Source: Apostichopus japonicus (lineage: Eukaryota > Echinodermata > Holothuroidea > Aspidochirotida > Stichopodidae). Taken from it: a stretch of DNA of 64,000 nt. Each line of letters opens with the position of its first letter. The first letter of the stretch is position 1. Under the pieces are notes generated by a model. It did no database searches, was not told the DNA's origin, and worked only from the letters and a program-made list of their open reading frames with translations. The stretch spans positions 3,113,001 to 3,177,000 of the forward strand of contig NC_092569.1 of assembly GCF_037975245.1 (NCBI RefSeq). Reading direction: 5' to 3'. This document shows positions 62,301-64,000 of the stretch, one piece after another. Position numbers and translations under genes: made by a program.

Positions 62301-63458
62301 GTTTTTAATATAAGCCCATGGTCCAAGCTAGCTTTCTTGCATCTGAGAACTGATTCTGAGGTGTGGGGGGAGGGGGAGGGGCGTGTGGTCTGGTGGGTCT
62401 TGGCTCATTCCTCATGAAAGATTCTGGGTCCTGGGTATAGAGGACCACAGGAATAGATGCAAGCTGATTCAGCTTATGTGAAGGAGCTGGTTGTATCTAG
62501 GTAATCGTGGGCTTGAATCTTGGGCGATATCAATGTAAGGGTTGTGGACCAAAGCAAGTCTATTTGATAATGTGATGTAGCACAATACATGAACGGCTGT
62601 CGGTTCGAGCCTCTACGTAGAGAGTATTGCCTGCATGTTTTAGAGTTCCTAAACTCACTGAGAGTTTACATTTTAGAATTTTTTTCAAATCTCCAAGGGT
62701 TTCCCCGACAATCAGGTTCGTTGACTGAGACGATTTTAATCTTCGAATGATGGAAACATTTCGATGCTGGCAGCTCATGCTTCTTTGAAGTGTCATTATT
62801 TTGATGATTAAAGCCTAAACCAAAAAAAACTTCCAATTCATCTACGACTCTGCTCAAAAAATAATTCAGAGATTACACTCACAGAGCCATTTCCTCCGAT
62901 GTAAAAGAGCTGGTTGTTGGGTCTTCCGATCTTCACCGTAAACGCTAAGGAGTTGTACGCTGAAGGAGAAGTGGCTGGGCGATAGACTCGGGAACAATTC
63001 CCAGACGAAGAAAGGGACAGCTTGATCTGAAAAATCAAAATATTCATTTCTTTTTATGGGGCGTGAGGTGGGAAGCGACGAAACTCGTTTGAAGTGAATT
63101 CTACACGGGAAATATTGAATACATTTCGGCTGGGATCGTAATCCGAAGACAAGTGAATTAATGAAGTCCTGTTCACTGTTTGCAACATACTAGGGGAATC
63201 CCAGAATTTAGGTCACGTTAAATACTGAAATATTTGACATTGTAATTAAATGATGTAAACACTGAAGATTCAATAATATGTGGGCTTCTCGATGACTTCT
63301 CACCTTGGACACCTCGTTCTTAGCTGTTCTTATCAGTTTTCTCAGGTTAGTTATGTCACCTTGAACTTTGCTCCCTGACCGTTGAATGACCATGGCTTTG
63401 TTGTCAAGGAACGCTGTGACGCTGTAGAAATTTCCGACGGTTTTCTTTGTTGAAATCA
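15777..63458 (-). CDS. LAMA: Laminin subunit alpha, 3' part (19 exons; coiled-coil end and LG1-LG5)
   Basis: Join, in transcript order: 63458..63304, 63026..62883, 61467..61340, 61127..60977, 59668..59547, 56160..55998, 54715..54571, 53618..53495, 53106..52983, 52044..51868, 50935..50787, 49635..49453, 46335..46078, 22015..21826, 21187..21029, 19781..19625, 19198..19068, 17548..17332, 15913..15777. Every junction has AG/GT and the phases fit throughout, giving 3,014 nt and about 1,003 residues before TAG. The visible protein starts in the laminin domain II coiled coil, then has five laminin G domains. LG1 opens with IKLSLSSSGNCSRVYRP and LG1 closes with a GCMGEV..GLWNF..CQAC block, both diagnostic of alpha chains. 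A proline-rich linker separates LG3 from LG4. Laminin alpha LG domains are secreted basement-membrane modules that bind integrins and dystroglycan (family knowledge). The layout resembles alpha-1/alpha-2, but the vertebrate subtype is not resolvable. The N-terminal part lies beyond the right edge. Intron 13 (24 kb) hosts an antisense receptor gene. Confidence 0.95.
15914..17331 (-). other. Laminin intron 18
   Basis: Intron between exons 18 and 19. It holds a tRNA-like SINE fragment near 16,466..16,620; otherwise nothing is recognised. Confidence 0.8.
16466..16620 (+). repeat. Possible degenerate tRNA-derived SINE
   Basis: GATTCAGCGGTTAAAGTG resembles a Pol III A-box region, followed by CGCCTCATAATCC and a decayed B-box region, then unrelated sequence. 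The fold is not intact. This is a weak call based on pattern only. Confidence 0.3.
17332..17548 (-). CDS. LAMA: Laminin alpha exon 18: LG5
   Basis: The 217-bp exon encodes INLRSSNGEETFLVTFNNPP, then LCDNEWHSIIVKI and GRYLLFAGGIS. The 'LCDNEWHS' motif is typical of LG5. Acceptor AATTTCAG, donor CTCTG|GTAAGT, phase 1. NNT in the middle is a possible N-glycosylation site. Confidence 0.95.
17549..19067 (-). other. Laminin intron 17
   Basis: AT-rich intron with no recognised gene or clear repeat family; it has a G-rich patch near 17,860. Confidence 0.75.
19068..19198 (-). CDS. LAMA: Laminin alpha exon 17: LG5
   Basis: The 131-bp exon encodes SNLQLQRDMSIELEFKTSSK, then GVLFGLVNEGSAYIILELKN, the standard LG opening strands. 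Acceptor CTTTCAG, donor GCG|GTGAGT. The split codon G|AG is shared with exon 16. Confidence 0.95.
19199..19624 (-). other. Laminin intron 16
   Basis: Short 426-bp intron; nothing else recognised. Confidence 0.85.
19625..19781 (-). CDS. LAMA: Laminin alpha exon 16: end of LG4, start of LG5
   Basis: The 157-bp exon encodes EIGSFSGCIRKLELNNKIID, then GTSLCYTD..GAFFPGDGYI, so it closes LG4 and opens LG5. Donor CAAG|GTTAGT. The acceptor is ambiguous: TAG|GAG or, three bases on, TAGGAG|ATC, which would drop one Glu (boundary 19,781 or 19,778). Confidence 0.93.
19782..21028 (-). other. Laminin intron 15
   Basis: Intron containing a LINE-like 3' tail near 20,660..20,765, two near-identical short segments (ATACAGGAAACATT at about 20,770 and 20,790) and a CT-rich tract near 20,980..21,020 on the plus strand. 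Confidence 0.75.
20660..20765 (-). mobile_element. LINE-like 3' tail fragment
   Basis: On the minus strand it reads TGTAAAGCACTTCGAGCAGTG, then CGCGCTATATATTACTATTTTATTATT. The pairing of a '(T)GTAAAGCGC-TTGAG' block with a 'GCGCTATATAA' block and an ATT-rich tail is shared with 43,150..43,240 and 54,930..55,000 in this window. It resembles conserved 3' ends of L2/CR1-type LINEs and SINEs that use them; the family is inferred. Confidence 0.55.
21029..21187 (-). CDS. LAMA: Laminin alpha exon 15: LG4
   Basis: The 159-bp exon, phase 0 at both ends, encodes IHLTRNRKTGTIQVDGQGKR, then LNVASPLYVGGLPKDFQTK. The 'YVGGLP' strand is clear. Acceptor GATTCTAG, donor GAGAG|GTACGA. Confidence 0.95.
21358..21710 (-). 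repeat. Dispersed repeat, copy 1 (inverted relative to copy 2)
   Basis: The segment is the reverse complement of 38,440..38,765 over most of its length. Shared landmarks: GACTCGCCCCAAACCGTGTG, GTGTCGCTACAAAATGCAGACAG, ACACTAGTGTCTAAT and GGTGTCTAACAC. It lies in intron 14. Possibly a SINE or other dispersed family; no terminal structure was established. Confidence 0.8.
21826..22015 (-). CDS. LAMA: Laminin alpha exon 14: LG4
   Basis: The 190-bp exon follows a 24-kb intron. It encodes FTMSVELRTVKEYGTIFYMA, then LFIFNIGTGSATI and DDGYWHV. The SVELRT..G-IFYM and DG-WH elements are LG core motifs. Acceptor CATTACAG, donor GTG|GTGAGT. It is flanked by an inverted pair of dispersed repeats (21.4 kb and 38.6 kb). 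Confidence 0.95.
22295..22690. mobile_element. Probable transposable-element fragment
   Basis: The segment opens with GCAGCGGAGCTAGGGG and ends after a G-run with GGGCATCGGCTCCCTCTGACTG, against AT-rich surroundings. The 'GCGGAGCTAGGGG' type of edge is common in dispersed repeats. Terminal repeats or a TSD could not be shown. Confidence 0.4.
22691..27630. other. Intron 13 interior, no gene recognised
   Basis: AT-rich. It contains a C-run near 23,273..23,290, C-rich runs near 24,790..24,812 and 26,398..26,412, and a direct duplication of about 75 bp (TTTGAGAATTTACCCTGTAAATATCTGAGG at about 24,862 and 24,942). A CT-rich tract at 25,180..25,330 and long T runs near 27,250..27,300 are also present. 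Confidence 0.6.
27632..27895 (+). mobile_element. tRNA-derived SINE with (CATA)n tail
   Basis: The head carries Pol III promoter-like boxes: TAGCCTAGTGGTTAACG (A box) and GGTTCGATTCC (B box). These sit inside a tRNA-like stretch whose T arm (CCCCGGTTCGATTCCCCG) is intact but whose anticodon arm is not. A body of about 150 bp follows, ending in ACATACATACATACAT, a simple-repeat tail typical of SINEs. It lies in laminin intron 13. Confidence 0.75.
27923..28205. repeat. 51-bp minisatellite, about 5.5 copies
   Basis: CAGTGCAACACTG recurs at 27,923, 27,974, 28,025, 28,076, 28,127 and 28,178, an exact 51-bp period (17 codons), so several frames stay open on both strands without being genes. Each unit contains the perfect small hairpin ACAGTG-CAA-CACTGT or a variant. 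Confidence 0.95.
28665..29220 (+). repeat. Direct tandem duplication of about 275 bp
   Basis: Two adjacent copies (about 28,670..28,945 and 28,948..29,220) share GAGCAGAATGTAG, GAAGCTTAGG, CGCAGAACTGTCCGATTGT, CAACGAAGAGTCTGCTGTTA and ATGGCGGCTTAAGG, at roughly 90% identity by eye. No coding potential is recognised. Confidence 0.85.
29819..30710. mobile_element. Short inverted-repeat element with internal 84-bp minisatellite
   Basis: The left edge AGGCGTTGGAGGC and the right edge GGCTCCTACGCCT are inverted repeats matching at 11 of 13 positions. Both are followed inwards by G-rich tracts and GCTGCAGCC / GGCTGTAACG. Inside, about 7 copies of an 83-86-bp unit (GGGCACCTACTGAAAGAATAAT) run from 29,868 to 30,435. 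Superfamily and TSD are not established. Confidence 0.6.
29868..30435. repeat. 84-bp minisatellite, about 7 copies
   Basis: GGGCACCTACTG (or a close variant) starts at 29,911, 29,994, 30,079, 30,165, 30,249, 30,332 and 30,416. Units end in poly-T of varying length after TGTGTTTTTCCATT. The open frames on both strands here are products of the repeat. Confidence 0.93.
30711..31380. other. Intron 13 interior
   Basis: No gene or repeat family recognised. Confidence 0.6.
31381..31480. repeat. CATA/TA microsatellite
   Basis: ATACATACATACATATATATATGC.. followed by a pure TA run (about 31,445..31,475). Confidence 0.95.
31481..32260. other. Intron 13 interior
   Basis: Includes a short TA run near 31,638..31,654; nothing else recognised. 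Confidence 0.6.
32264..32313. repeat. (TA)n microsatellite
   Basis: About 25 uninterrupted AT dinucleotides. Confidence 0.95.
32314..33465. other. Intron 13 interior
   Basis: No gene or clear repeat recognised. Confidence 0.6.
33470..33860. repeat. 20-bp minisatellite
   Basis: About 19 copies of AGTACAACAGTATGAGTACC and variants, in an almost exact 20-bp period. Frames rich in His-Thr, Leu and Tyr on the minus strand come from this repeat and are not genes. Confidence 0.95.
34193..34264 (+). tRNA. tRNA-like gene or SINE head, anticodon ACA
   Basis: A full cloverleaf can be drawn. The acceptor pairs GCGTCCA with TGGAGGC (one G-G mismatch at pair 3). The D arm has A14, G18-G19 and A21. The anticodon stem is TCCGC/GCGGG with loop GTACAAA (U33 and A37 present, anticodon ACA). 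The T arm is CCGGG-TTCAAAT-CCCGG. A T6 Pol III terminator starts six bases after it. ACA would read the Cys codon UGU, but eukaryotic tRNA-Cys normally has GCA, so a tRNA pseudogene or the head of a SINE ending in the TA run at 34,318 is likelier. Located in laminin intron 13. Confidence 0.55.
34318..34344. repeat. (TA)n microsatellite, possible SINE tail
   Basis: ATATAT run beginning about 54 bp after the tRNA-like unit. Confidence 0.8.
34345..35380. other. Flank upstream of the nested receptor gene
   Basis: AT-rich sequence without recognised genes. A TA-rich segment (35,287..35,312) lies about 130 bp before the receptor start; it could include core promoter sequence, but nothing shows this. 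Confidence 0.5.
35381..35387 (+). promoter_or_regulatory. Candidate 3' splice site for the receptor's coding exon
   Basis: TTTGAAATTTTTGCAG ends at 35,386 and is 54 bp upstream of the ATG. It fits a pyrimidine-rich acceptor, so the transcript may have an upstream non-coding exon. Inference only. Confidence 0.4.
35440..36729 (+). CDS. HTR1-like: 5-HT1-like serotonin/biogenic amine GPCR, uninterrupted coding exon
   Basis: The 429-aa class A GPCR is predicted to sit in the plasma membrane and signal through a G protein, probably Gi by family analogy. Visible: N-glycosylation sites at N6 and N29; TM1 with N60; TM2 with D88 (LAISDL); ECL cysteines C115 and C192; TM3 with the amine-binding D122 in SLDVLCCTASI; then DRF (139-141) where DRY is usual. 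KRTPRR and PLLGWKTP follow, as in 5-HT1A. TM5 has YTIFSTFGAFFIPM (Ser and Thr as in 5-HT1A), then a long third loop (about 226-352), CWLPFF (365-370), WLGYFNSMLNPPIYTMFN and C424 for possible palmitoylation. The ATG has a strong context (AAAACATGG) and the length suits the family. Coding DNA is GC-richer than its surroundings. Lack of introns is common in 5-HT1 receptors. It lies antisense inside laminin intron 13. Ligand identity (serotonin versus another amine) is inferred. Confidence 0.93.
   Translation: MDTSENITTSSVAGTISPGIYPTPSGCGNLTGHFAVCYEEWHLPFILLIAFIIIITIFGNTLTLVAIISCKSLRTTANLLVISLAISDLTVAIGVMPLSLLKELTPAGTLGHPLCDIWVSLDVLCCTASILNLCVIALDRFWSISYPFSYNDKRTPRRMLMMISAVWVLSTTISIAPLLGWKTPKEKQFPSCQVSQDKYYTIFSTFGAFFIPMTIMLVVYWLIFLEARRRIRGKSLAKYVDSSLQTLNGSGSQIEDERERYHMRALTNSSIIQGRQNQHAALMNGLRDETLLQPDSVKSDPTLNAEAHTPRIGKKTRATSLPISKQSAHYTALKRFQAEKQAMATAREQKAAKTLAIVTGIFLICWLPFFSLALLIPFCNSCQIPRWFQSVALWLGYFNSMLNPPIYTMFNPEFQKAFHRTLRCRTSLN
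36730..38435. other. Receptor 3' flank and intron 13 interior
   Basis: This must include the receptor's 3' UTR; no obvious AATAAA was found close to the stop (one occurs near 39,054). G/C runs occur at 36,805..36,816, 37,179..37,189 and 37,591..37,600. No gene recognised. Confidence 0.5.
38440..38765 (+). repeat. Dispersed repeat, copy 2
   Basis: Inverted partner of 21,358..21,710, with the same landmarks (GAAGACTCGCCCCAAACCGTG, GTGTCGCTACAAAATGCAGACAG, GTACACTAGTGTCTAATTACCG). It lies about 17 kb away in intron 13, on the other side of exon 14. Confidence 0.8.
38766..40470. other. Intron 13 interior
   Basis: Contains C- and G-runs at about 38,839..38,854 and 40,001..40,013. No gene recognised. 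Confidence 0.6.
40473..40663. repeat. Foldback (hairpin) element
   Basis: Arms 40,473..40,562 and 40,576..40,663 are imperfect inverted repeats around a 13-nt loop. TTCCATTCAAC pairs with GTTGAATGGAA, GCAATAGTGCAAATATG pairs with CATGAAATATTTGCACTATTGC (small gaps), and AACAAATAAGGAATGG pairs with CCATTCATTATTTGT. This looks like a foldback MITE; no TSD was identified. Confidence 0.8.
40664..43145. other. Intron 13 interior
   Basis: No gene or clear repeat family recognised. Confidence 0.6.
43150..43240 (-). mobile_element. LINE-like 3' tail fragment
   Basis: On the minus strand: TTGTAAAGCGCCTTGAGCAG, then TTGGCGCTATGTAAG and an ATT-rich tail (ATTATTATTATTA). Same layout as 20,660..20,765. 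Confidence 0.6.
43577..44320 (+). repeat. Duplicated segments around a C-rich minisatellite
   Basis: AAAGCTTCAGACTTATGAATG starts a block at 43,598 that recurs at 44,078, and part of it (GCCATTAAAAAGAATCAATA) recurs again at 44,252. Between them, about 43,715..43,900 holds four copies of a 45-47-bp unit (CAACGCTCCCAATCCCTAAA). Confidence 0.85.
44321..46077. other. Intron 13, 5' end
   Basis: No gene recognised. G-rich patches occur at 44,790..44,815, 45,013..45,035 and 45,245..45,260. Confidence 0.6.
46078..46335 (-). CDS. LAMA: Laminin alpha exon 13: end of LG3, linker, start of LG4
   Basis: The 258-bp exon encodes LLAFNNATEFRNAEIGFCGP, then a proline/serine-rich linker (PPPQPTEQPSLGPSG), then SYATVDIVPAEISK at the start of LG4. 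The linker marks the known LG1-3/LG4-5 boundary. Acceptor TCTCCAG, donor AAAAGT|GTAAGT. NNAT is a possible N-glycosylation site. Confidence 0.92.
46540..46996 (-). repeat. Intron 12 tandem array, distal block (about 90-bp units)
   Basis: TCATAAATTATAACAAGTAC recurs at 46,681, 46,771 and 46,861, with a further copy near 46,945. Units contain CCCTGTTGGTTATATTTTATTTCCTACATTTTA. The first and last units carry ACTCACT, that is, GTGAGT on the transcribed minus strand. The array continues beyond the inserted transposon at 48,643. Confidence 0.9.
46997..48634. mobile_element. hAT-like non-autonomous transposon, copy 1
   Basis: The ends are TAGGGTTGGGTGATAT and ATATCGCCCAACCCTA (15 of 16 positions match as inverted repeats). 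Flanks CTACATTT (46,989..46,996) and CTACATAT (48,635..48,642) make an 8-bp duplication matching at 7 of 8 positions, which fits the hAT superfamily. Sub-terminal ATTATCGCGATAAT motifs are at both ends. No transposase is recognisable, although a 79-codon open frame exists at 47,295..47,534. A block of about 480 bp (48,040..48,517), with a GC-rich part, is absent from copy 2. Confidence 0.82.
48518..48555. repeat. 38-bp perfect palindrome
   Basis: The half-site GTTGTTTTTAGTGTGTTCG is followed directly by its reverse complement, with no loop. Copy 2 of the transposon has the same palindrome, perfect over 32 bp, at 58,216..58,247. Confidence 0.97.
48643..49452 (-). repeat. Intron 12 tandem array, proximal block (about 141-157-bp units)
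   Basis: GAGTACTCACTCTGCCCTGA recurs (starts of ACTCACTCTG near 48,804, 48,961, 49,107 with one change, and 49,247), each followed by TGGTTACATATTATTTCCTGAATTGC-type sequence. On the transcribed strand the core reads CCATCAGGGCAGAGTGAGTACTC. That resembles the real exon 12 end and donor, CATCATGGGAAA|GTGAGTACTC. Confidence 0.88.
49453..49635 (-). CDS. LAMA: Laminin alpha exon 12: LG3
   Basis: The 183-bp exon encodes IRITIDDLNTRSGRLPG, then SPLYVGNT and LPPFSGCIENLVIMG, with the 'YVG' strand and the 'FSGCI' cysteine. Acceptor TTTGCAAG after a strong pyrimidine tract; donor GGAAA|GTGAGTACTC. A similar donor core recurs through intron 12. Confidence 0.93.
49636..50786 (-). other. Laminin intron 11
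   Basis: The exon 11-proximal half is the minisatellite at 50,290..50,786; the rest has a C-run near 49,837 and no recognised features. Confidence 0.85.
50290..50826 (-). repeat. Minisatellite made of the exon 11 end plus its splice donor
   Basis: CTCTCACCTCTTATCACTTT-TCTGCATCAATATTAC, the exon 11 end with its donor (read on the plus strand at 50,780..50,815), recurs with few changes near 50,320, 50,398 (more diverged), 50,472, 50,572 and 50,679. It is separated by C-rich CCCCACAGAGACCCCCTC spacers. The period is about 100 bp. Copies at 50,472 and 50,572 keep an intact AGAG|GTGAG donor. About 40 bases of exon 11 coding sequence (up to about 50,826) belong to the unit. Confidence 0.92.
50787..50935 (-). 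CDS. LAMA: Laminin alpha exon 11: LG3
   Basis: The 149-bp exon encodes VSYTFALVKGLLQVQVNAGQ, then LNDGRPHVILMQKSDK. Where most LG domains have 'DG-WH', this has DGRPH. Acceptor GTCGCAG, donor AAGAG|GTGAGA, phase 2. Its last 40 or so bases plus the donor are the unit from which the adjacent intron 11 minisatellite is built. Confidence 0.92.
51246..51310 (+). mobile_element. Solo end of the AGGGAAGCC inverted-repeat element
   Basis: AGGGAAGCCTCGCAAATGTA is followed by a CC..GTCC..CCGGTGGATT pattern that matches the left end of the 56,619..59,249 element with a few substitutions. It is also preceded by TTTA. The other end was not found nearby. Confidence 0.75.
51600..51715. repeat. TTATG/TAAGTAATG simple repeats
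   Basis: Mixed ATGTTATGTT and TATATTAAGTAATGT units. Confidence 0.85.
51868..52044 (-). CDS. LAMA: Laminin alpha exon 10: start of LG3
   Basis: The 177-bp exon, phase 0 at both ends, encodes VERSVGLAGSGSVALRPVAL, then DITLTFTTLQEDAVILAAGD, the first strands of an LG domain. Acceptor CTGTAG, donor GAT|GTGAGT. Confidence 0.94.
52045..52982 (-). other. Laminin intron 9
   Basis: Contains a C-rich tract (52,430..52,490) and a short inverted-repeat element (52,625..52,925). Confidence 0.8.
52625..52925. mobile_element. 301-bp MITE with perfect 14-bp terminal inverted repeats
   Basis: The left end CAGGGATGTGCTCA and the right end TGAGCACATCCCTG are exact inverted repeats. The 'CAGGG' start is common in hAT elements. 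Flanks show no clean 8-bp duplication (ACATCGCGTCC versus ACATCCAATCC are similar). It ends 57 bp from exon 9. Confidence 0.72.
52983..53106 (-). CDS. LAMA: Laminin alpha exon 9: end of LG2
   Basis: The 124-bp exon encodes RDVTTNAFRGCLKDFNL and SFGITENCVPSK, giving the two cysteines that close LG2. Acceptor TTGCCAG; the donor AAG|GTAAAA is the weakest of the set but keeps frame into exon 10. Confidence 0.93.
53107..53494 (-). other. Laminin intron 8
   Basis: 388-bp intron; only a short AATC repeat (about 53,335) is seen. Confidence 0.85.
53495..53618 (-). CDS. LAMA: Laminin alpha exon 8: LG2
   Basis: The 124-bp exon encodes SLYVNGLKVASAATAVSSDG, then FTKMYIGGLPFNFPM. The 'YIGGLP' strand is the LG hallmark. 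Acceptor CTTTAG, donor ATGAG|GTGAAT, phase 2. Confidence 0.95.
53619..54570 (-). other. Laminin intron 7
   Basis: Holds a short tandem repeat of CATAACCTAC (about four copies, 54,140..54,181); otherwise nothing recognised. Confidence 0.8.
54140..54181. repeat. 10-bp tandem repeat
   Basis: CATAACCTAC repeated about four times. Confidence 0.95.
54571..54715 (-). CDS. LAMA: Laminin alpha exon 7: LG2
   Basis: The 145-bp exon encodes ADFVSVELKDGRVVSKLDLG, an acidic loop, then NDNMWHSISLNIVKNE. The order DFVSVEL..L-LG..WHS is a classic LG core. Acceptor CTTCAG, donor GAAA|GTAAGT, phase 1. Confidence 0.95.
54930..55000 (+). mobile_element. LINE-like 3' tail fragment
   Basis: TTGTGAAGCGCTTTGATAC, then GATTTAGCGCTATATAAACG and an ATTTTA-rich tail: the third example of this layout in the window. 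Confidence 0.6.
55081..55425 (+). repeat. Direct duplication of about 175 bp
   Basis: Both copies start with poly-T and CAATCTTCTTCTTT, continue GCAGATTATTT..TAGTCA..TTGATAAGACA..AAGAAAT.GTTGGTGTT..TTCATGAAA and end in ATAGAATCTACA. They diverge moderately. Confidence 0.88.
55998..56160 (-). CDS. LAMA: Laminin alpha exon 6: start of LG2
   Basis: The 163-bp exon encodes PKILQEERGYGFDGSGYSMV, then LFFMSSADQ. I chose the acceptor TCTCCAG ending at 56,161 over the one at 56,145 because only the former joins exon 5 (phase 2) in frame. It adds CCCAAAGATATTACAG, and the result aligns with the spacing between the cysteine block and the 'FDG-GY' motif in vertebrate alpha chains. Donor CAA|GTGAGT. Confidence 0.9.
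56619..59249. mobile_element. DNA transposon-like element with AGGGAAGCC terminal inverted repeats
   Basis: The first 26 bases (56,619..56,644, starting AGGGAAGCCTCGCAAATC) are the exact reverse complement of 59,224..59,249. Weaker inverted similarity (CCGGGCCGG..) continues to about 55 bp. The left flank is TTA, so TTAA straddles the end; the right flank is TAAG. A TTAA target is possible but not shown. No transposase is recognised. A partial hAT-like copy sits inside it. Confidence 0.82.
57266..58339. mobile_element. hAT-like non-autonomous transposon, copy 2 (left end missing)
   Basis: Homologous to 47,062..48,634: shared TGAGGATTGAACAAATGACG, AATTTTACGA.AG.TCGAGCAAAATA, GTTCATGCGGAGGAGTCGGT, the palindrome at 58,216..58,247 and the right end ATATCGCCCAACCCTA. 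It lacks the left terminus and the 480-bp block of copy 1. It is nested inside the 56,619..59,249 element. Confidence 0.85.
59547..59668 (-). CDS. LAMA: Laminin alpha exon 5: end of LG1
   Basis: The 122-bp exon encodes LKVVNTQNFEGCMGEVIF, then GLWNF and EGDCQACAS. This cysteine-containing block closes LG1 in alpha chains. The donor is AG|GTAATA (phase 2). The acceptor TTTTTTCAG follows an exceptionally long pyrimidine-rich tract (59,690..60,205). Confidence 0.95.
59669..60976 (-). other. Laminin intron 4
   Basis: Contains the pyrimidine-rich tract above; 60,206..60,976 has no recognised features. Confidence 0.85.
59690..60205. repeat. AAAC/AAAG-rich tandem low-complexity tract
   Basis: Repeats of AAAATGGAACAAAACACAAA, runs of AAACAAAC and AAAGAAAG, organised in units of roughly 70-100 bp. 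On the transcribed strand it is a pure TTTG/TTTC tract that ends about 20 bases before the exon 5 acceptor. A 220-codon minus-strand frame running from it into exon 5 is not a separate gene. Confidence 0.95.
60977..61127 (-). CDS. LAMA: Laminin alpha exon 4: LG1
   Basis: The 151-bp exon encodes VSQTGYLLVEDVENPKN, then GRTILDIN and SLMFIGGVPSSHE, the LG strand with the 'FIGGVP' turn. Acceptor ACTAG, donor GAG|GTAAAT. The first base completes the split Arg codon from exon 3. Confidence 0.93.
61340..61467 (-). CDS. LAMA: Laminin alpha exon 3: LG1
   Basis: The 128-bp exon encodes DFLSVETIDYQ..WNVGSGIGVV..DKWYRIEVT, the LG beta-strand core, with the typical 'DFL-E' and 'W-VGSG' elements. Acceptor CTCAG, donor CG|GTAAGT; ends in phase 2. 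Confidence 0.95.
61468..62882 (-). other. Laminin intron 2
   Basis: Half is the 39-bp minisatellite (61,530..62,235); the rest includes a G-rich run near 62,365 and nothing else recognised. The neighbouring introns 3 (212 bp) and 1 (277 bp) are short and plain. Confidence 0.85.
61530..62235. repeat. 39-bp minisatellite, about 18 copies
   Basis: Unit: GAGGTAGACACATGGCTCTA followed by GAATCAAGGGGCACGATAT. The usual 39-bp period equals 13 codons, so the minus strand stays open as a periodic Cys-Leu-Pro-His-Ile-type frame; this is a by-product, not a gene. Confidence 0.95.
62883..63026 (-). CDS. LAMA: Laminin alpha exon 2: start of LG1
   Basis: The 144-bp exon, phase 0 at both ends, encodes IKLSLSSSGNCSRVYRP and NNQLFYIGGNGS. 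This matches the conserved coiled-coil/LG1 junction of alpha chains. Acceptor TTTTTCAG, donor TCT|GTGAGT. Confidence 0.95.
63304..63458 (-). CDS. LAMA: Laminin alpha exon 1 (of those visible): end of coiled coil
   Basis: The 155-bp exon encodes STKKTVGNFY..DITNLRKLIRTAKNEVSK, a charged helical stretch with heptad-like leucines typical of the end of laminin domain II. Acceptor CAG, donor AAG|GTGAGA; it starts with two bases of a split codon and ends in phase 0. Confidence 0.88.
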
Positions 63459-64000
63459 CTGAGCGAAATTAGAAAATGGACCCAATCGTTAGTAGATGCC
63501 ATATTTATGTTTATTTTTTTTAGATTTTCATCTCCCCTGCCCCCTTACCCCTGCCTACTTTCCCCTTCCCCTACCACCTGGTCCTACCTACACAACATTT
63601 GGAAAGCACATGCAATGAAGGATATCGTCCTCTCACTTCTCCATCCAATTTTAGGAGTCAAATCAACCATTATCTAACACAAACAAGGACGAATATTTCT
63701 CTCACACTAATCAAATAAAGACAACCACGATGGCAAATAAAAAATATTAAAAAAAAATAAAAATGGTTAATTCTCTTTCTTTCTTACCAAGTAAGTGTCT
63801 TCAATCTAATAACAAATGTTGACATGTTCACACATCTTGCGACCACAAAGGTTACTTCAAACCTTTAGGTTTAATATACTAAATGATAATAATTAGACTG
63901 TCCTTATGCATCAATCACCAAACCAATTGCTTTCTCAAATTACTATAAATTTACTAATCAAACAATGAACATAATGAACATAAACTCTGTCAAATTTTAC
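63459..64000 (-). other. Laminin intron upstream of the first visible exon
   Basis: The sequence before exon 1 ends in a good acceptor (TTTCGCTCAG), and exon 1 begins with two bases that complete a codon, so another coding exon lies beyond 64,000. Apart from a C-rich patch near 63,530..63,590, nothing is recognised here. Confidence 0.7.

Overview
The window is animal nuclear DNA, AT-rich, with spliced genes, long introns, many minisatellites, C/G homopolymer runs and DNA-transposon remnants. The laminin and amine-receptor sequences, the repeat style and the LINE tails suggest a marine invertebrate deuterostome, perhaps an echinoderm. Nothing here fixes the species. No bacterial genes, operons or CRISPR arrays are present.

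Three layers make up the window. (1) Bases 1 to about 12,858 are a satellite array of about 39 near-identical monomers. They come in two interspersed length variants (about 324 and 339 bp) and run off the left edge. Two diverged monomers follow (to about 13,412). (2) From 15,777 to 63,458 on the minus strand lies the 3' part of a laminin alpha chain gene. I could thread 19 coding exons with correct splice dinucleotides and fully compatible phases. They give about 1,003 residues: the end of the coiled-coil region, five laminin G domains (LG1 to LG5) and the stop codon. The 5' part of the gene lies beyond base 64,000. (3) The 24-kb intron 13 of this laminin gene holds, on the opposite strand, an apparently single-coding-exon class A GPCR (35,440..36,729, 429 aa). 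It closely resembles 5-HT1 serotonin receptors but has DRF instead of DRY and NPPIY instead of NPxIY.

The introns carry most of the surprises. In intron 11 a tandem array with a period of about 100 bp is made from the 3' end of exon 11 plus its own 5' splice site. In intron 12 a second array repeats a core resembling the exon 12/intron boundary, so it carries many donor-like GTGAGTACTC sites. That array is split by a 1.6-kb hAT-like non-autonomous transposon with a 7/8-matching target-site duplication and a 38-bp perfect palindrome. A second copy of this transposon, lacking its left end, sits inside a different 2.6-kb inverted-repeat element in intron 5. Other features include tRNA-derived SINE heads, three LINE-like 3' tails, several minisatellites (20, 39, 51 and 84 bp), a foldback hairpin and an inverted pair of about 350-bp repeats flanking exon 14.

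Laminin alpha LG domains are the cell-binding end of basement-membrane laminin. The serotonin-type receptor is a separate signalling gene that shares the locus only by nesting. Many long open frames in the window are artefacts of satellite or minisatellite DNA and are not annotated as genes.
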